Shown here in pieces: positions 53,983 to 62,817 of a stretch of DNA of 64,000 bases (position 1 is the stretch's first letter; the number at the start of each line of letters is the position of its first letter). A program made the position numbers and the translations under genes. The stretch spans positions 62,001-126,000 of the forward strand of contig NZ_SZVO01000012.1 of the NCBI RefSeq assembly GCF_005280585.1, written 5' to 3'. Under the pieces are notes generated by a model. The model was not told where the DNA came from and did not search any database. It saw nothing but the letters and a program-made list of their open reading frames with translations. The DNA is from Dyadobacter frigoris (lineage in GTDB: Bacteria > Bacteroidota > Bacteroidia > Cytophagales > Spirosomataceae).

Positions 53983-54912
53983 TTACAATACTTTAATACT
54001 TTCCGGCTGTTTATTCACGCTGAACTCGAAAACATCCGGGCGGCTGTAATGACCGATACTGTCAAAATCCATTTTGCTTTTGGCGAGTTCTGAAAAATCA
54101 AGTTCAGCCGTTAAAAGTCCTTCCTCATTCCACAACGGACCGGCCAAAATCTCACCCATTGGCGAAATGATGACACTTCCACCGGTGCACATGATTTCAG
54201 GTTCCCCGGAAAGCTGGTTTTGATAACGCTCAGGATAATCGGATTTTTTTACAAATTGATTCGCCGCCAGCACAAAACAACGTCCTTCCAAAGCAATGTG
54301 CAGCATAGTTGCCTGCCATGATTGCCTTGAATCGGCTGTTGGCGCCAGATAAATTTCAACGCCTTTGCTATACATGGACATTCTGGCAAGCGGCATATAA
54401 TTTTCCCAGCAGATCAGTCCGCCAATTCTTCCCAGTTCGGTTTCCAGTGTTGTCAATGTACTGCCGTCACTTTCCGCCCAAATATATCGTTCCAGGCCGG
54501 TTGGTTTTAATTTCCGGTGTTTTCCAAGTAAGGTACCGTCTTTTCCAAAATACAAAAGCGAACAATGAAGAGAGCCTCCAAGTCTTTCTTTTTCAGTAAC
54601 ACCAAGCGCCACCAGTATACTGGCAGCCTTAGCCGCTTCACTTATAATTTTTATATATTCAGAATTTACTTCAATGCTATTCTGCCAGTAATCGAGCCAG
54701 ATATTTCTTCCGTTTTCTGTCCTTTTTCCAATCACCGCATCAAAACTAAGGCCTCTTGGGTAACAGGGAATAAATGATTCGGGAAAAAGAACCATTTCGC
54801 AGCCGCTTTCTTTGGCTTTTACAATCCATTCGCAAACAATTTCTACTGTTTTGGCAATATCAAAAAGTGCCGGAGTTGCCTGCACAACGCCAACTTTTAC
54901 TTTCTTTTCCAT
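53983..54912 (-). CDS. Nitrilase (carbon-nitrogen hydrolase family)
   Basis: A 309-residue enzyme from the ATG at 54912; upstream codons are open but belong to the preceding gene's sequence. The catalytic triad is visible: Glu45 (LFPESF), Lys134 (GKHRKLKPT) and Cys168 (GGLICWENYMPLAR), the last being the signature of true nitrilases, which turn organic nitriles into acids and ammonia. The length fits. It is cytoplasmic. The GNAT gene precedes it by 37 bases on the same strand. Aliphatic or aromatic preference cannot be told. Confidence 0.9.
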   Translation of the reverse strand: MEKKVKVGVVQATPALFDIAKTVEIVCEWIVKAKESGCEMVLFPESFIPCYPRGLSFDAVIGKRTENGRNIWLDYWQNSIEVNSEYIKIISEAAKAASILVALGVTEKERLGGSLHCSLLYFGKDGTLLGKHRKLKPTGLERYIWAESDGSTLTTLETELGRIGGLICWENYMPLARMSMYSKGVEIYLAPTADSRQSWQATMLHIALEGRCFVLAANQFVKKSDYPERYQNQLSGEPEIMCTGGSVIISPMGEILAGPLWNEEGLLTAELDFSELAKSKMDFDSIGHYSRPDVFEFSVNKQPESIKVL

Positions 54913-54949
54913 GAATATATTTATAAAAACAATTGAAATTGAGTTGATA

Positions 54950-55453
54950 TTAGCGCTTAATGTGTAGTGACATATAGTCATCGTCAATATATTTGCCTTC
55001 AAATTTAATAGCATTCCGCTCCGTTCCGAAGTGCTCAAACCCGAGTTTGGTATAGAGTTTTTTTGCAGTTTCATTCCTTGTGGCCACATTCAGATTGATT
55101 TGTTCAATATCGGGTAACTGTGTTTTGACGCGCTCAATAAGTTGTTCAATTAATATGGTCCCGATATTTTTCCCCTTGTTTTCACTGGATACGTACATTC
55201 TAATAAGCTCGCCTTTGTGGGCCAGCTTTTTTCGGTCTTCCATTAAAAGCTGAAAACTGACTACGCCCATTAGCTTTTCGTTTTCGTCAAGAGCTGCCAG
55301 CGTAAAACTGTGTGGTGTGCATTTTGTAGGAAAAAAACCAGGCCGCTGTTCCTGTGGACTTATTTTGAAAAATTCGCTATGGCGTTTGAGTCCTTCCACG
55401 AAAAAATCCTGATATCCGTAATTATTTTCCAAAGTGATTTCAACAATATGCAT
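54950..55453 (-). CDS. GNAT-family N-acetyltransferase
   Basis: A 167-residue acetyltransferase. The acetyl-CoA site is in GELIRMYVSSENKGKNIGTI and the later NVATRNETAKKLYTKLGFEH is the usual beta-bulge and helix. It acetylates an unknown small molecule or protein amine. It precedes the nitrilase gene by 37 bases and probably shares its message. A TAATTTTG box at 55488-55495 on the minus strand, 35 bases before the ATG, could be a -7 element. Confidence 0.85.
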   Translation of the reverse strand: MHIVEITLENNYGYQDFFVEGLKRHSEFFKISPQEQRPGFFPTKCTPHSFTLAALDENEKLMGVVSFQLLMEDRKKLAHKGELIRMYVSSENKGKNIGTILIEQLIERVKTQLPDIEQINLNVATRNETAKKLYTKLGFEHFGTERNAIKFEGKYIDDDYMSLHIKR

Positions 55454-55701
55454 GGTTGGCTTATTAAATTTTTGATCGATTGATTTACAAAATTACTTTT
55501 CCTCCACGAGGTAAAACAGATACAGTTTTGTTATTTTTGATGGTATCAGTTTTTCGTGACTTTCGTTCTCTGCCACGAATGATATACAGGCAGGATTGTG
55601 AAATTATCATCTCATAGTTTTTATATTTACATCTGGCCGGTCCGTTATTTGATATGATGGCTTTTGACCAATTTGTTTTTTACTATTTTGATATAAAAAC
55701 T

Positions 55702-56370
55702 ATGGCAGATTATCAGGTTAAAGTAATTGCTGTTAAAAATGTAACTCATAATGTTCACGCATTTACGATTGAAAAACCAGCAGGGTTTACTTATACGCCC
55801 GGTCAGGCAACAGACCTTTCGATCCTGAAAGAAAACCGGGAAAAAGAAAAACGCCCTTTTACATTTACTTCGCTGCCCGACAGTGAGACGCTGGAATTTA
55901 CGATAAAATCCTACACAGACCATGACGGTGTGACCAATCAGCTTACTCAGATAAAACCAGGTGACAGCTTTGAAATCAGTGATTCCTGGGGAGCAATAGC
56001 ATATCGGGGCGAAGGTGTTTTTTTAGCTGGTGGTGCTGGAATTACTCCTTTTATTGCCATTTTTCGGGATTTGTATTCGCAAAATAAAGTGGGTCTCAAC
56101 AGATTGTTTTTCTCCAATAAAACCGTTTCAGATATCATTCTGAAAGATGAATTTGAGAAAATGCTGGGTGACCGGTTTTTCAATCTTATCTCGTCGGAAG
56201 GAGCAGAAGGATTTTATCATGGCCGAATTGATAAGAAATTTCTTCAGTCAAAGATCAGGGATTTCTCTCAACCTTTTTATGTCTGCGGTCCGGATGCCTT
56301 TACTTCCTCGATTTTGTCGGACCTGGAAGAACTTGGCGCCAAAGCTGAATCGCTGGTATTTGAAAAATAA
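55702..56370 (+). CDS. Flavodoxin/ferredoxin-NADP reductase-like oxidoreductase
   Basis: A 222-residue flavoprotein from the ATG at 55702 (the frame is open from 55654, but the extra 16 residues do not belong to the fold). The FAD part has RPFTFTSLPD, and the NAD(P) part has LAGGAGITPFIAIFRDL and YVCGPDAFTSSILS near the end. It transfers electrons between pyridine nucleotide and a flavin or iron-sulfur partner. No ferredoxin gene is adjacent. It faces the EamA gene convergently with 20 bases between them. Confidence 0.88.
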   Translation: MADYQVKVIAVKNVTHNVHAFTIEKPAGFTYTPGQATDLSILKENREKEKRPFTFTSLPDSETLEFTIKSYTDHDGVTNQLTQIKPGDSFEISDSWGAIAYRGEGVFLAGGAGITPFIAIFRDLYSQNKVGLNRLFFSNKTVSDIILKDEFEKMLGDRFFNLISSEGAEGFYHGRIDKKFLQSKIRDFSQPFYVCGPDAFTSSILSDLEELGAKAESLVFEK

Positions 56371-56390
56371 CCTGACTTTTGTTGAAAGAC

Positions 56391-57320
56391 TTAGATTTTT
56401 GGCTTGCCTGTTATCTGGGCATTACTGATTCGGGGTTCATAAAAAGTTTTCAGATTGATCACGATAACCGAGCCAAGAATTAAGGCTACTCCCGCCCATT
56501 GCAGCCAGGAAACGGCCTCTCCCAGAATCAGATGTGCAGAGAAAATGGAGACCGGGATTTCAACCGCTGCGATAATACCACCGAGTGCCATGCCGGTCAT
56601 AGGCATTCCTTTGGTAAATAACAAGGGAGGTAAAATGGTGCCAAAAAGTGCCAGGACCGCACCCCATTTTAAAAAGGCAAGCCAGTCGAAATGAAGCCAT
56701 ATATCCGTATTCCAGAATAATAAAACAATGATCATTCCGCCGGCTATCAGGTATTTACTTCTTGTATGACTATCAAGATTGGACGCAACATGATTGGAAG
56801 CATGCATGGAGATGGTATAACAGCAAGCTGCCAAAAGTCCAAGTCCAACACCCTTCCAGTTTAAATCTACATGCTGGCTAAAAATATTTGTTGCCAATAA
56901 TGTTCCCGCAACAATAAGTACTGCACCTATGATTTTGGATAAACTGACCGTAGTTTTTTGTGAGAACGCTTCCCAGACAATACTCATCCAGATTGTTTGC
57001 ATCAGAAGAATGATGCCAACTGAAACTGGAATGTAACGTATGGACAAATAATAAAAACAACTGGTTAAACCCAGAGAAGTACCAAAGAGCAACAATTTTA
57101 ATTTAGTATTTTTGTCATTATTATCCGTCCTGTTGGTACCGGAATCTTTTATTTTGGAATAACAAACCAGAAAAAACAGCCCGATTGAAAACTGTGCAAA
57201 AATCAGTAAACTGGTATGAACACCCTGGTTATTTGCAAATTTGACAATCGTGGCCAGGATTCCATAACTTGCCGCACCCAGTGCAATCAACGCGGCACCT
57301 TCAATTTTTTTAATATTCAT
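56391..57320 (-). CDS. EamA/DMT-family permease
   Basis: A 309-residue inner-membrane protein with ten predicted helices in two EamA repeats. The first starts GAALIALGAASYGILATIVK, the second GVGLGLLAACCYTISMHASN and ends in GEAVSWLQWAGVALILGSVI. EamA carriers export amino acids, nucleobases or other metabolites. The cargo is not evident. It stands alone on its strand, with a Crp-type regulator gene 101 bases upstream. Confidence 0.88.
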   Translation of the reverse strand: MNIKKIEGAALIALGAASYGILATIVKFANNQGVHTSLLIFAQFSIGLFFLVCYSKIKDSGTNRTDNNDKNTKLKLLLFGTSLGLTSCFYYLSIRYIPVSVGIILLMQTIWMSIVWEAFSQKTTVSLSKIIGAVLIVAGTLLATNIFSQHVDLNWKGVGLGLLAACCYTISMHASNHVASNLDSHTRSKYLIAGGMIIVLLFWNTDIWLHFDWLAFLKWGAVLALFGTILPPLLFTKGMPMTGMALGGIIAAVEIPVSIFSAHLILGEAVSWLQWAGVALILGSVIVINLKTFYEPRISNAQITGKPKI

Positions 57321-57421
57321 AACTTAATGTCAACGAGAAACTGATAAAGTGAAATCCGAGGAACAAAGTTCAACTTCTCTTTGACAGGAAACATCTACAT
57401 ATGTTGAGACTTTGGAAATTG

Positions 57422-57991
57422 TTACATCGTTTTTCGGATGCGGCTGAGTTGGGTAGGGGTAATGCCCAAATAGGATGCGATCTGATGTAACTTAAGGCGG
57501 CTTTCAATTTGCTGATATTCCTGATGGAATTTTTGATAACGCGCTGCCGCTGTTTCGTATTTAAGGCTGATCTCCAAATGTTCTTTTTTTACAACCCAGT
57601 TTTTTTCAAGATAGGCGATGTGGAAAAAAGCAAGTTCAGGGTACTTGTGCATCAAACTGCGATATTGCTGATCGTTATAAGTCAGGACTGTACTATCTTC
57701 CAGCGCACAAATACTGAAATGGCCGGGGCGGTTTTCTATCAGGGCCGATGTGGAAGCAATCAATGATTTTTCTGCAAAAAACTTTTTGATAACTATATCT
57801 CCATTTTCTGAGGTGAAATAGTAGGAGAAAAGTCCTTTGGAAACAAACGCATAAGAAACCGGAATTTCTCCTGCCCGTAATAGAAAATTGTTTTTTGAAA
57901 TAAAACGTGTTTTCAAAAGACTGGCAAACTCGTTTTTACAAGCTTCTGACAAAGCATGATACCGTTCAATTTCCTGAAAGAATTCTTCCAT
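57422..57991 (-). CDS. Crp/Fnr-family regulator
   Basis: A 189-residue regulator from the ATG at 57991; a TTG at 58009 would add 6 residues and crowd the sulfatase stop. Residues 1-120 are the cyclic-nucleotide-binding-type beta-roll (LLRAGEIPVSYAFVSKGLFS, SFEDGDIVIKKFFA-like), and the end (HQIASYLGITPTQLSRIRKT) is a helix-turn-helix. There are no four cysteines, so no Fnr-type iron-sulfur cluster. It follows the sulfatase by 23 bases and may be cotranscribed with it. The effector is unknown. Confidence 0.85.
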   Translation of the reverse strand: MEEFFQEIERYHALSEACKNEFASLLKTRFISKNNFLLRAGEIPVSYAFVSKGLFSYYFTSENGDIVIKKFFAEKSLIASTSALIENRPGHFSICALEDSTVLTYNDQQYRSLMHKYPELAFFHIAYLEKNWVVKKEHLEISLKYETAAARYQKFHQEYQQIESRLKLHQIASYLGITPTQLSRIRKTM

Positions 57992-58014
57992 AATACTTAA
58001 AATGCACAAACAAA

Positions 58015-59730
58015 TTATTTCGCAACCCGGCCCGGTTTAGGAAATACCTGATGCGTTTTCGCCCAGTTATTCCAAAGACTGTCAAGCTCATGCACTTTGG
58101 ATGGATTACTCGCAGCCAGATCAACGGTTTCCGTTTTATCCTTGCTGATGTCGTACAAATGCCAGCTTGAATCTCTTGGAAGGGCAACCAGTTTCCAGTT
58201 TTGGCTGCGCATATAACGAGCCCCGAAATGTTCATTGAAAAGCTGCGGGTGGCCTTTTTCGTTTTTATTTTGAAAAGAAGCAACTAGACTTTTTCCAGAA
58301 GAAGGCGTTATTTTTTTACCATTAAAATTGCTGGGATATTCCGTACCGGCCAGTTCACAAAACGTAAGCATAAAATCCATCACGTGACCTGTAAAATCAC
58401 TGAATCCTCCTTTTTTGACCGTAATACCTTTCGGCCAGAATGCAATCATAGGCGTATGAATCCCGCCTTCAAAAGATTGTTCTTTCCAGTATCGGTAAGG
58501 CGTATTGGCAACATGCGCCCATCGTGGTCCTATGGATGAATAAGTGGTTTGAGGGCCAGGAATAGCCTGTTTTTTTGTAGCGTAAACAATCGTTTTACCA
58601 TCTCGTGTCTGGCTTGGACGATCGAAACCCGGGCCATAATTGGCGCAGTTTTCTGCACTTGCACCATTATCTGACAAAAATAATATCAAGGTATTATCCA
58701 TCTGCCCGGTTTGTTTTAAAGCATTGATAATTCGCCCGATACCCTGATCCATATTATCGATCATCGCAGCGTGCACAGCCATAGCCGTTGCGTCCCAGTC
58801 TTTGTCCGGGTTGTTTTCCCATTTTGTTTCATCGATAGGATCAACGGGGAGTTTTGTAGTTGCAGGATCTATCAGGCCCAGTTTGATCATTTTTTTGTAC
58901 CGCTGTTCCCGAATCACATCCCAGCCAACTTTATAGGTTTCCTTATATTTTGCAATGTCTTTTGGCTTAGCCATCAGTGGCCAGTGCGGTGCATTTTGAG
59001 CGACATAGATAAAAAATGGTTTATCACTTTTTGCATATTCCCTGATGTAAGACACTGTCGTATCGTTAATGGCGTCGGTATGGTAATAATCTTTTGGAAC
59101 CGATTTTACAGTCTCCGTACCATTTACCAGACTAAAAGGATCGAAAAAATCAATTACTCCCCAGATCGTGCCGAAGAATTTCTCAAAACCTTTGGCCGTA
59201 GGATATTGCTCAATCGGTGAAAATGGCCCGAAATCTTTCTGGTGGTTAAGCCAGTTAAGCTGCTCTTTTGGATTTTTTTGAGAGATAGTATTTGAAACAT
59301 GCCATTTGCCGGACATAGCCGTATGATAACCTGATGATTTTAGTACTTCGGCTATGGTCACGGCATTGTCAGTAATGTGTCCCTGATAACCTGGCGCGTC
59401 CTCCGCCTCAGTCATTTTCCCGATTCCGGCCTGTTGATTATACAGGCCCGTCAGTAAAGAGGCGCGGGTAGGGCAGCACCTGGAAGTATTGTAAAACTGC
59501 CGGTAACGGATTCCATTTTGTGCAAGAAAATCAATATTGGGTGTCTGAATTTCTCCGCCGTAACAGCCGGCATCAGAAAAGCCCATATCATCCGCCATGA
59601 TCACGATAATATTCGGTCGTTTGGCTGCGGCTTTACTCTTAGTATTTTCCGTTTTGCTTTTCCATGAAAGCAGCGCAATGGTGATAATCGAAAGAAACAG
59701 AAGTCCGGAAAGGATCTTTATTTTACTCAT
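58015..59730 (-). CDS. Exported arylsulfatase-type sulfatase
   Basis: A 571-residue sulfatase with an N-terminal hydrophobic export segment (ILSGLLFLSIITIALLSW). The metal and active site are at NIIVIMADDMGFSDAG, and the CxPxR signature is C85-CPTRASLLTG, where Cys85 is converted to formylglycine by a maturase. The later ILFLSDNGASAENC, GGIHTPMIAFWPKG blocks are also typical. Family S1 sulfatases of Bacteroidota remove sulfate from polysaccharides or aryl sulfates. No glycoside hydrolase is adjacent, so aryl or sterol sulfate is possible. The Crp gene follows. Confidence 0.93.
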   Translation of the reverse strand: MSKIKILSGLLFLSIITIALLSWKSKTENTKSKAAAKRPNIIVIMADDMGFSDAGCYGGEIQTPNIDFLAQNGIRYRQFYNTSRCCPTRASLLTGLYNQQAGIGKMTEAEDAPGYQGHITDNAVTIAEVLKSSGYHTAMSGKWHVSNTISQKNPKEQLNWLNHQKDFGPFSPIEQYPTAKGFEKFFGTIWGVIDFFDPFSLVNGTETVKSVPKDYYHTDAINDTTVSYIREYAKSDKPFFIYVAQNAPHWPLMAKPKDIAKYKETYKVGWDVIREQRYKKMIKLGLIDPATTKLPVDPIDETKWENNPDKDWDATAMAVHAAMIDNMDQGIGRIINALKQTGQMDNTLILFLSDNGASAENCANYGPGFDRPSQTRDGKTIVYATKKQAIPGPQTTYSSIGPRWAHVANTPYRYWKEQSFEGGIHTPMIAFWPKGITVKKGGFSDFTGHVMDFMLTFCELAGTEYPSNFNGKKITPSSGKSLVASFQNKNEKGHPQLFNEHFGARYMRSQNWKLVALPRDSSWHLYDISKDKTETVDLAASNPSKVHELDSLWNNWAKTHQVFPKPGRVAK

Positions 59731-60081
59731 TACAAAGGGTTAGCACATTTTATCAAGTTAATCAGTAGGCTAAGTTATGCCAATCATCATGAGTTTTGAG
59801 AAATTATGGGGATTTTTTTATTGGTAACTTTTTAACCAAAGATAAAAAAAGAGACATTGCGACAATATTTATGTTCATATTCTGATATGTTTTGTCTGAT
59901 TTTAACAATAAATTCTGACGATTCTATTTTAGAAAAATTTCATTTAAAGCAATCTTTGGATTTTTGAAAGAAGTAAAATCCTGTCTATATTGATATGGGC
60001 AATTTTTTGGGAATCTGGTTGTATATCAGGAGTTCCGAAGTTTTGGCCTTTTCTAAACCACCCTAAGCAACTCTATTTTCA
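59731..60081. other. Intergenic region between divergent genes
   Basis: AT-rich sequence between the leftward sulfatase and rightward dipeptidase genes. It must hold both promoters, but no complete TTG/TAnnTTTG pair was found. No gene is seen. Confidence 0.5.
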
Positions 60082-61149
60082 ATGGAAAGTAATCAAGTGA
60101 ACCGCAGAGATTTTCTGCAAAAAGCGGGCAGTTTTCTTGCCGCTGCTCCTTTTGTTAATGGCATTGATTTTTCCGCTGATGACAAGCCTTATCTGACATT
60201 TGATTTTCATGCACATCCGGGATTATTTTTTGCCAAAGAAACAAAGATGTATCCGGGTGACGGGATGTTGAAAAAGACACTGGGTGATATCAAAGAGGGA
60301 AAGTTAACGGGTGCTTTTTTTGCTCTGGTGGCTGATGCAAAAGTTATCGAAATCGGGCCAACCGGTGTTAAACCTTCGCGCTCCTATGAACCGAATGAAG
60401 CCTGGGCAGAGTACAACCGCCAGATCAAAATACTTAAAGACATTATCTCGGTCAATGATTTAATTTTAGCTACCAAAGCTTCCAGTCTGGATGATGCTTT
60501 GAAAAGTAAAAAAACAGCCGCTTTTATTTCGGTTGAAGGTGGAGATTTTCTGGAAGGAAATGCATCACATCTGGATCAAATGTATCAGGATGGCGTTCGT
60601 TCTGTTCAGCTGGTTCATTATCATACCAATGAACTGGGCGATCTTCAAACGGAGCAACCGATGCATAATGGACTTTCAGCGGCAGGTAAGGAAGTTGTCA
60701 AAAAAATGAACAAGCTAAAAATGCTTATCGATCTGGCGCATGCCACCGAAGCGACTACAAAAGCGGTTTGCGATATCACGGACGCGCCAATCATTATTTC
60801 CCATTCAATTTTGCAAACAGGTGATAATCGTCCGATGGCAAAACGGGCCATTTCTGTGGATCATGCCAAAATGGTTGCCCGTACCGGTGGCGTGATAGGT
60901 GCCTGGCCATCGGGTTTTAACACCAGTTTTGAAGAGTTTCTTGACAATACCTTACGACTGATTGATGCCGTAGGAGTTGACCACGTAGGTTTGGGGACAG
61001 ATATGGACGGTAATTTCAAGCCTGTATTTTCAACCTATACCCAGTTGCCGGAATGGATTCAGGGGTTAAAATCAAAAGGTTTGAAAGATGACGAAGTACG
61101 TAAAATTGTTGGCGGGAATGCGAAAAGAGTACTCAATAAAGTACTCTGA
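60082..61149 (+). CDS. Exported membrane dipeptidase-like (M19 family)
   Basis: A 355-residue protein with a Tat-type leader (NRRDFLQKAGSFLAAAPFV) and the M19 dipeptidase core: zinc ligands in FDFHAHP (His43, His45), a Glu in SVEGGDF, and His in IDLAHAT and IISHS, with GTDMDG near the end. Family members cleave dipeptides, often with a D-residue or a beta-lactam-like bond. It is close in sequence to renal dipeptidase. It faces the RidA gene convergently with 2 bases between stops. Confidence 0.9.
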   Translation: MESNQVNRRDFLQKAGSFLAAAPFVNGIDFSADDKPYLTFDFHAHPGLFFAKETKMYPGDGMLKKTLGDIKEGKLTGAFFALVADAKVIEIGPTGVKPSRSYEPNEAWAEYNRQIKILKDIISVNDLILATKASSLDDALKSKKTAAFISVEGGDFLEGNASHLDQMYQDGVRSVQLVHYHTNELGDLQTEQPMHNGLSAAGKEVVKKMNKLKMLIDLAHATEATTKAVCDITDAPIIISHSILQTGDNRPMAKRAISVDHAKMVARTGGVIGAWPSGFNTSFEEFLDNTLRLIDAVGVDHVGLGTDMDGNFKPVFSTYTQLPEWIQGLKSKGLKDDEVRKIVGGNAKRVLNKVL

Positions 61150-61151
61150 AA

Positions 61152-61676
61152 TCAATTTTCGACCTCTATCACCATTTCAATTTCAACAGGAATATTAAAA
61201 GGAAGAGAATTCATGCCTACTGCGGAACGGGCATGTTTTCCTTTCTCTCCAAAAATAGCGACCATCAAATCGGAGAAGCCATTGATCACTTTTGGGTGAT
61301 CGGTGAAGTTCTCTGGGCAGTTGACCATTCCCAAAACCTTGACTATACGCTTCACTTTATTTAGATCACCGATTTCCTCTTTCAAAGAAGAAAGAAGGCT
61401 CAATCCTGTTAATTTGGCTGCGTCATATCCTTGCTCAATAGTCAGCTCTTTGCCTACTTTTCCGGCAAGTAATTTGCCATCGATAGTTGACGGCCCCTGA
61501 CCGGATAGGAAAACAAGATTTCCCGAGCGAACCGCTTTAACATAGTTGGCAATGGGTTTCTGATTTGGAGGAAGCTGTAAACCCAGTTCTTTGAGTTTTT
61601 TTTCAACATCCGGCTGCTGTGCAAAAGCGGCAGAAGCGCTGGTAATCAATAAGTACAGGAGTATAAGATTTTTCAT
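61152..61676 (-). CDS. Exported RidA (YjgF/YER057c)-family protein
   Basis: A 174-residue protein with a signal peptide (MKNLILLYLLITSASAAFAQ) and a RidA domain: FLSGQGPSTIDGKLLAGKVG, LKEEIGDLNKVKRIVKVLGM and KHARSAVGMNSLPFNIPVEI, where the Arg of RSAVG is the enamine/imine-deaminase residue. RidA proteins are normally cytoplasmic; a secreted form suggests a role in the periplasm. A trimer is usual. The nearest same-strand gene, a hydrolase with a signal peptide, lies 74 bases upstream. Confidence 0.9.
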   Translation of the reverse strand: MKNLILLYLLITSASAAFAQQPDVEKKLKELGLQLPPNQKPIANYVKAVRSGNLVFLSGQGPSTIDGKLLAGKVGKELTIEQGYDAAKLTGLSLLSSLKEEIGDLNKVKRIVKVLGMVNCPENFTDHPKVINGFSDLMVAIFGEKGKHARSAVGMNSLPFNIPVEIEMVIEVEN

Positions 61677-61749
61677 ATTTTCTTTTTATCCAATATAAAC
61701 AAGATTCTGTTCAGTTGATTACCAGAGCTGATTTTTTGACAGCAAATGT

Positions 61750-62673
61750 TTATTTAATCCAATTTTGCACCGAAGATAAAAACACAGCCTGCTGGTCAAT
61801 AAACAAAGTATGAGAACTGTTGTCAATATATTTGACATGATCATTACCAATAATTTTTCTCAGATCAGCCATTTGTTCTTCACAAAAAATTCCATCCTGT
61901 CGGCCATTAAGCGCATAAATTGATATGTTTTTGCTGCGTATTTTTTTTAGACTGCTGCTTACATCAATATTTTTTAACGGCTCGTTTTTCCAGAATGTGG
62001 GCACTGCCTGCTCGTTTTTGACATATTTCGTAATCAACGGATCTGTATCATAACTTGCGTACATTTCTATCGCTTCCTGATTTGGATTTTTTAGTTTGAA
62101 ATAGCTGTTCAGTGTGGCATGTTTGAAGCAAGCCGTCCGGTATTCCAATGTATTTTTATCCATTTTTTCAATTAGCGCAAGGTCTTGCAGATTGGCATTA
62201 TCTCCGTTTTTCTCATAAATCGCCTTGGTAGTTCTTAGTATCGTATTGTAAGATTCCTGCTGAGATACCAGCGCACTCACAAGCACGATCGATTTTATTT
62301 TTTTCGGATATTTCTCGGCAAACTGAGCGGTTACCAAACCACCAAAACTGAATCCGATTAGGGTAGCTTTTGTTAATCGGTATTTTTTGTAGAGGCTATT
62401 TAAATCTTCGAAATATTCACGAAAATTCATTTTTGCTTCGGTATCTTTTGAGCGGCCCTCGCCTCGTCTGTCATAAATAATGACATAAAATCCTTTATCT
62501 GCAAGTTTCTGTGCCGTAGTGGCTTCAAAGTAAACAGAACTATTTCCCGGGCCACCGTGAAGGAAAATTAAAGGTTTGTTTTTGCTGTTTCCAAACGCTT
62601 TTGAATAAAGTGTCTGTCCGTTGACAAAAGAAATGGTTAAAAATAAAAACAGAAGCGTACTGATTTTTTTCAT
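61750..62673 (-). CDS. Exported alpha/beta-hydrolase (proline-iminopeptidase-like)
   Basis: A 307-residue hydrolase from the ATG at 62673, which starts a signal peptide (MKKISTLLFLFLTISFVNGQ). An earlier ATG at 62730 lies inside the terminator of the upstream gene and is unlikely. The catalytic set is HGGPGNSS (oxyanion), GFSFGG (nucleophile Ser), acid in NGRQDGIF and His in SSHTLF. The order matches the proline iminopeptidase group, with a helical lid. It may cleave peptides together with the RidA, M19 and M16 neighbours, which is inference only. Confidence 0.88.
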   Translation of the reverse strand: MKKISTLLFLFLTISFVNGQTLYSKAFGNSKNKPLIFLHGGPGNSSVYFEATTAQKLADKGFYVIIYDRRGEGRSKDTEAKMNFREYFEDLNSLYKKYRLTKATLIGFSFGGLVTAQFAEKYPKKIKSIVLVSALVSQQESYNTILRTTKAIYEKNGDNANLQDLALIEKMDKNTLEYRTACFKHATLNSYFKLKNPNQEAIEMYASYDTDPLITKYVKNEQAVPTFWKNEPLKNIDVSSSLKKIRSKNISIYALNGRQDGIFCEEQMADLRKIIGNDHVKYIDNSSHTLFIDQQAVFLSSVQNWIK

Positions 62674-62723
62674 TAAACTGATTTGTGTTTTTGGGGAAAA
62701 TATAAAGTTTGAGAATTTAAAAA

Positions 62724-62775
62724 GCTTCATTTTCTGTCATGCAATCTCTTTAAAGATTATGACAAAAAATGAAGC
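62724..62775 (-). terminator. Intrinsic terminator of the M16-type gene
   Basis: A 17-base arm (62724-62740) pairs with 62759-62775 with one mismatch; the stem continues with 5 bp (62743-62747 with 62754-62758) around a 6-base loop after a 2-base bulge. On the minus strand it is followed by TTTTTAAATTC. It lies 42 bases past the stop of the M16 gene. Confidence 0.85.
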
Positions 62776-62817
62776 GGAATGACTATGGCATTTCAGGCAT
62801 TACTAAAATTACTTACT

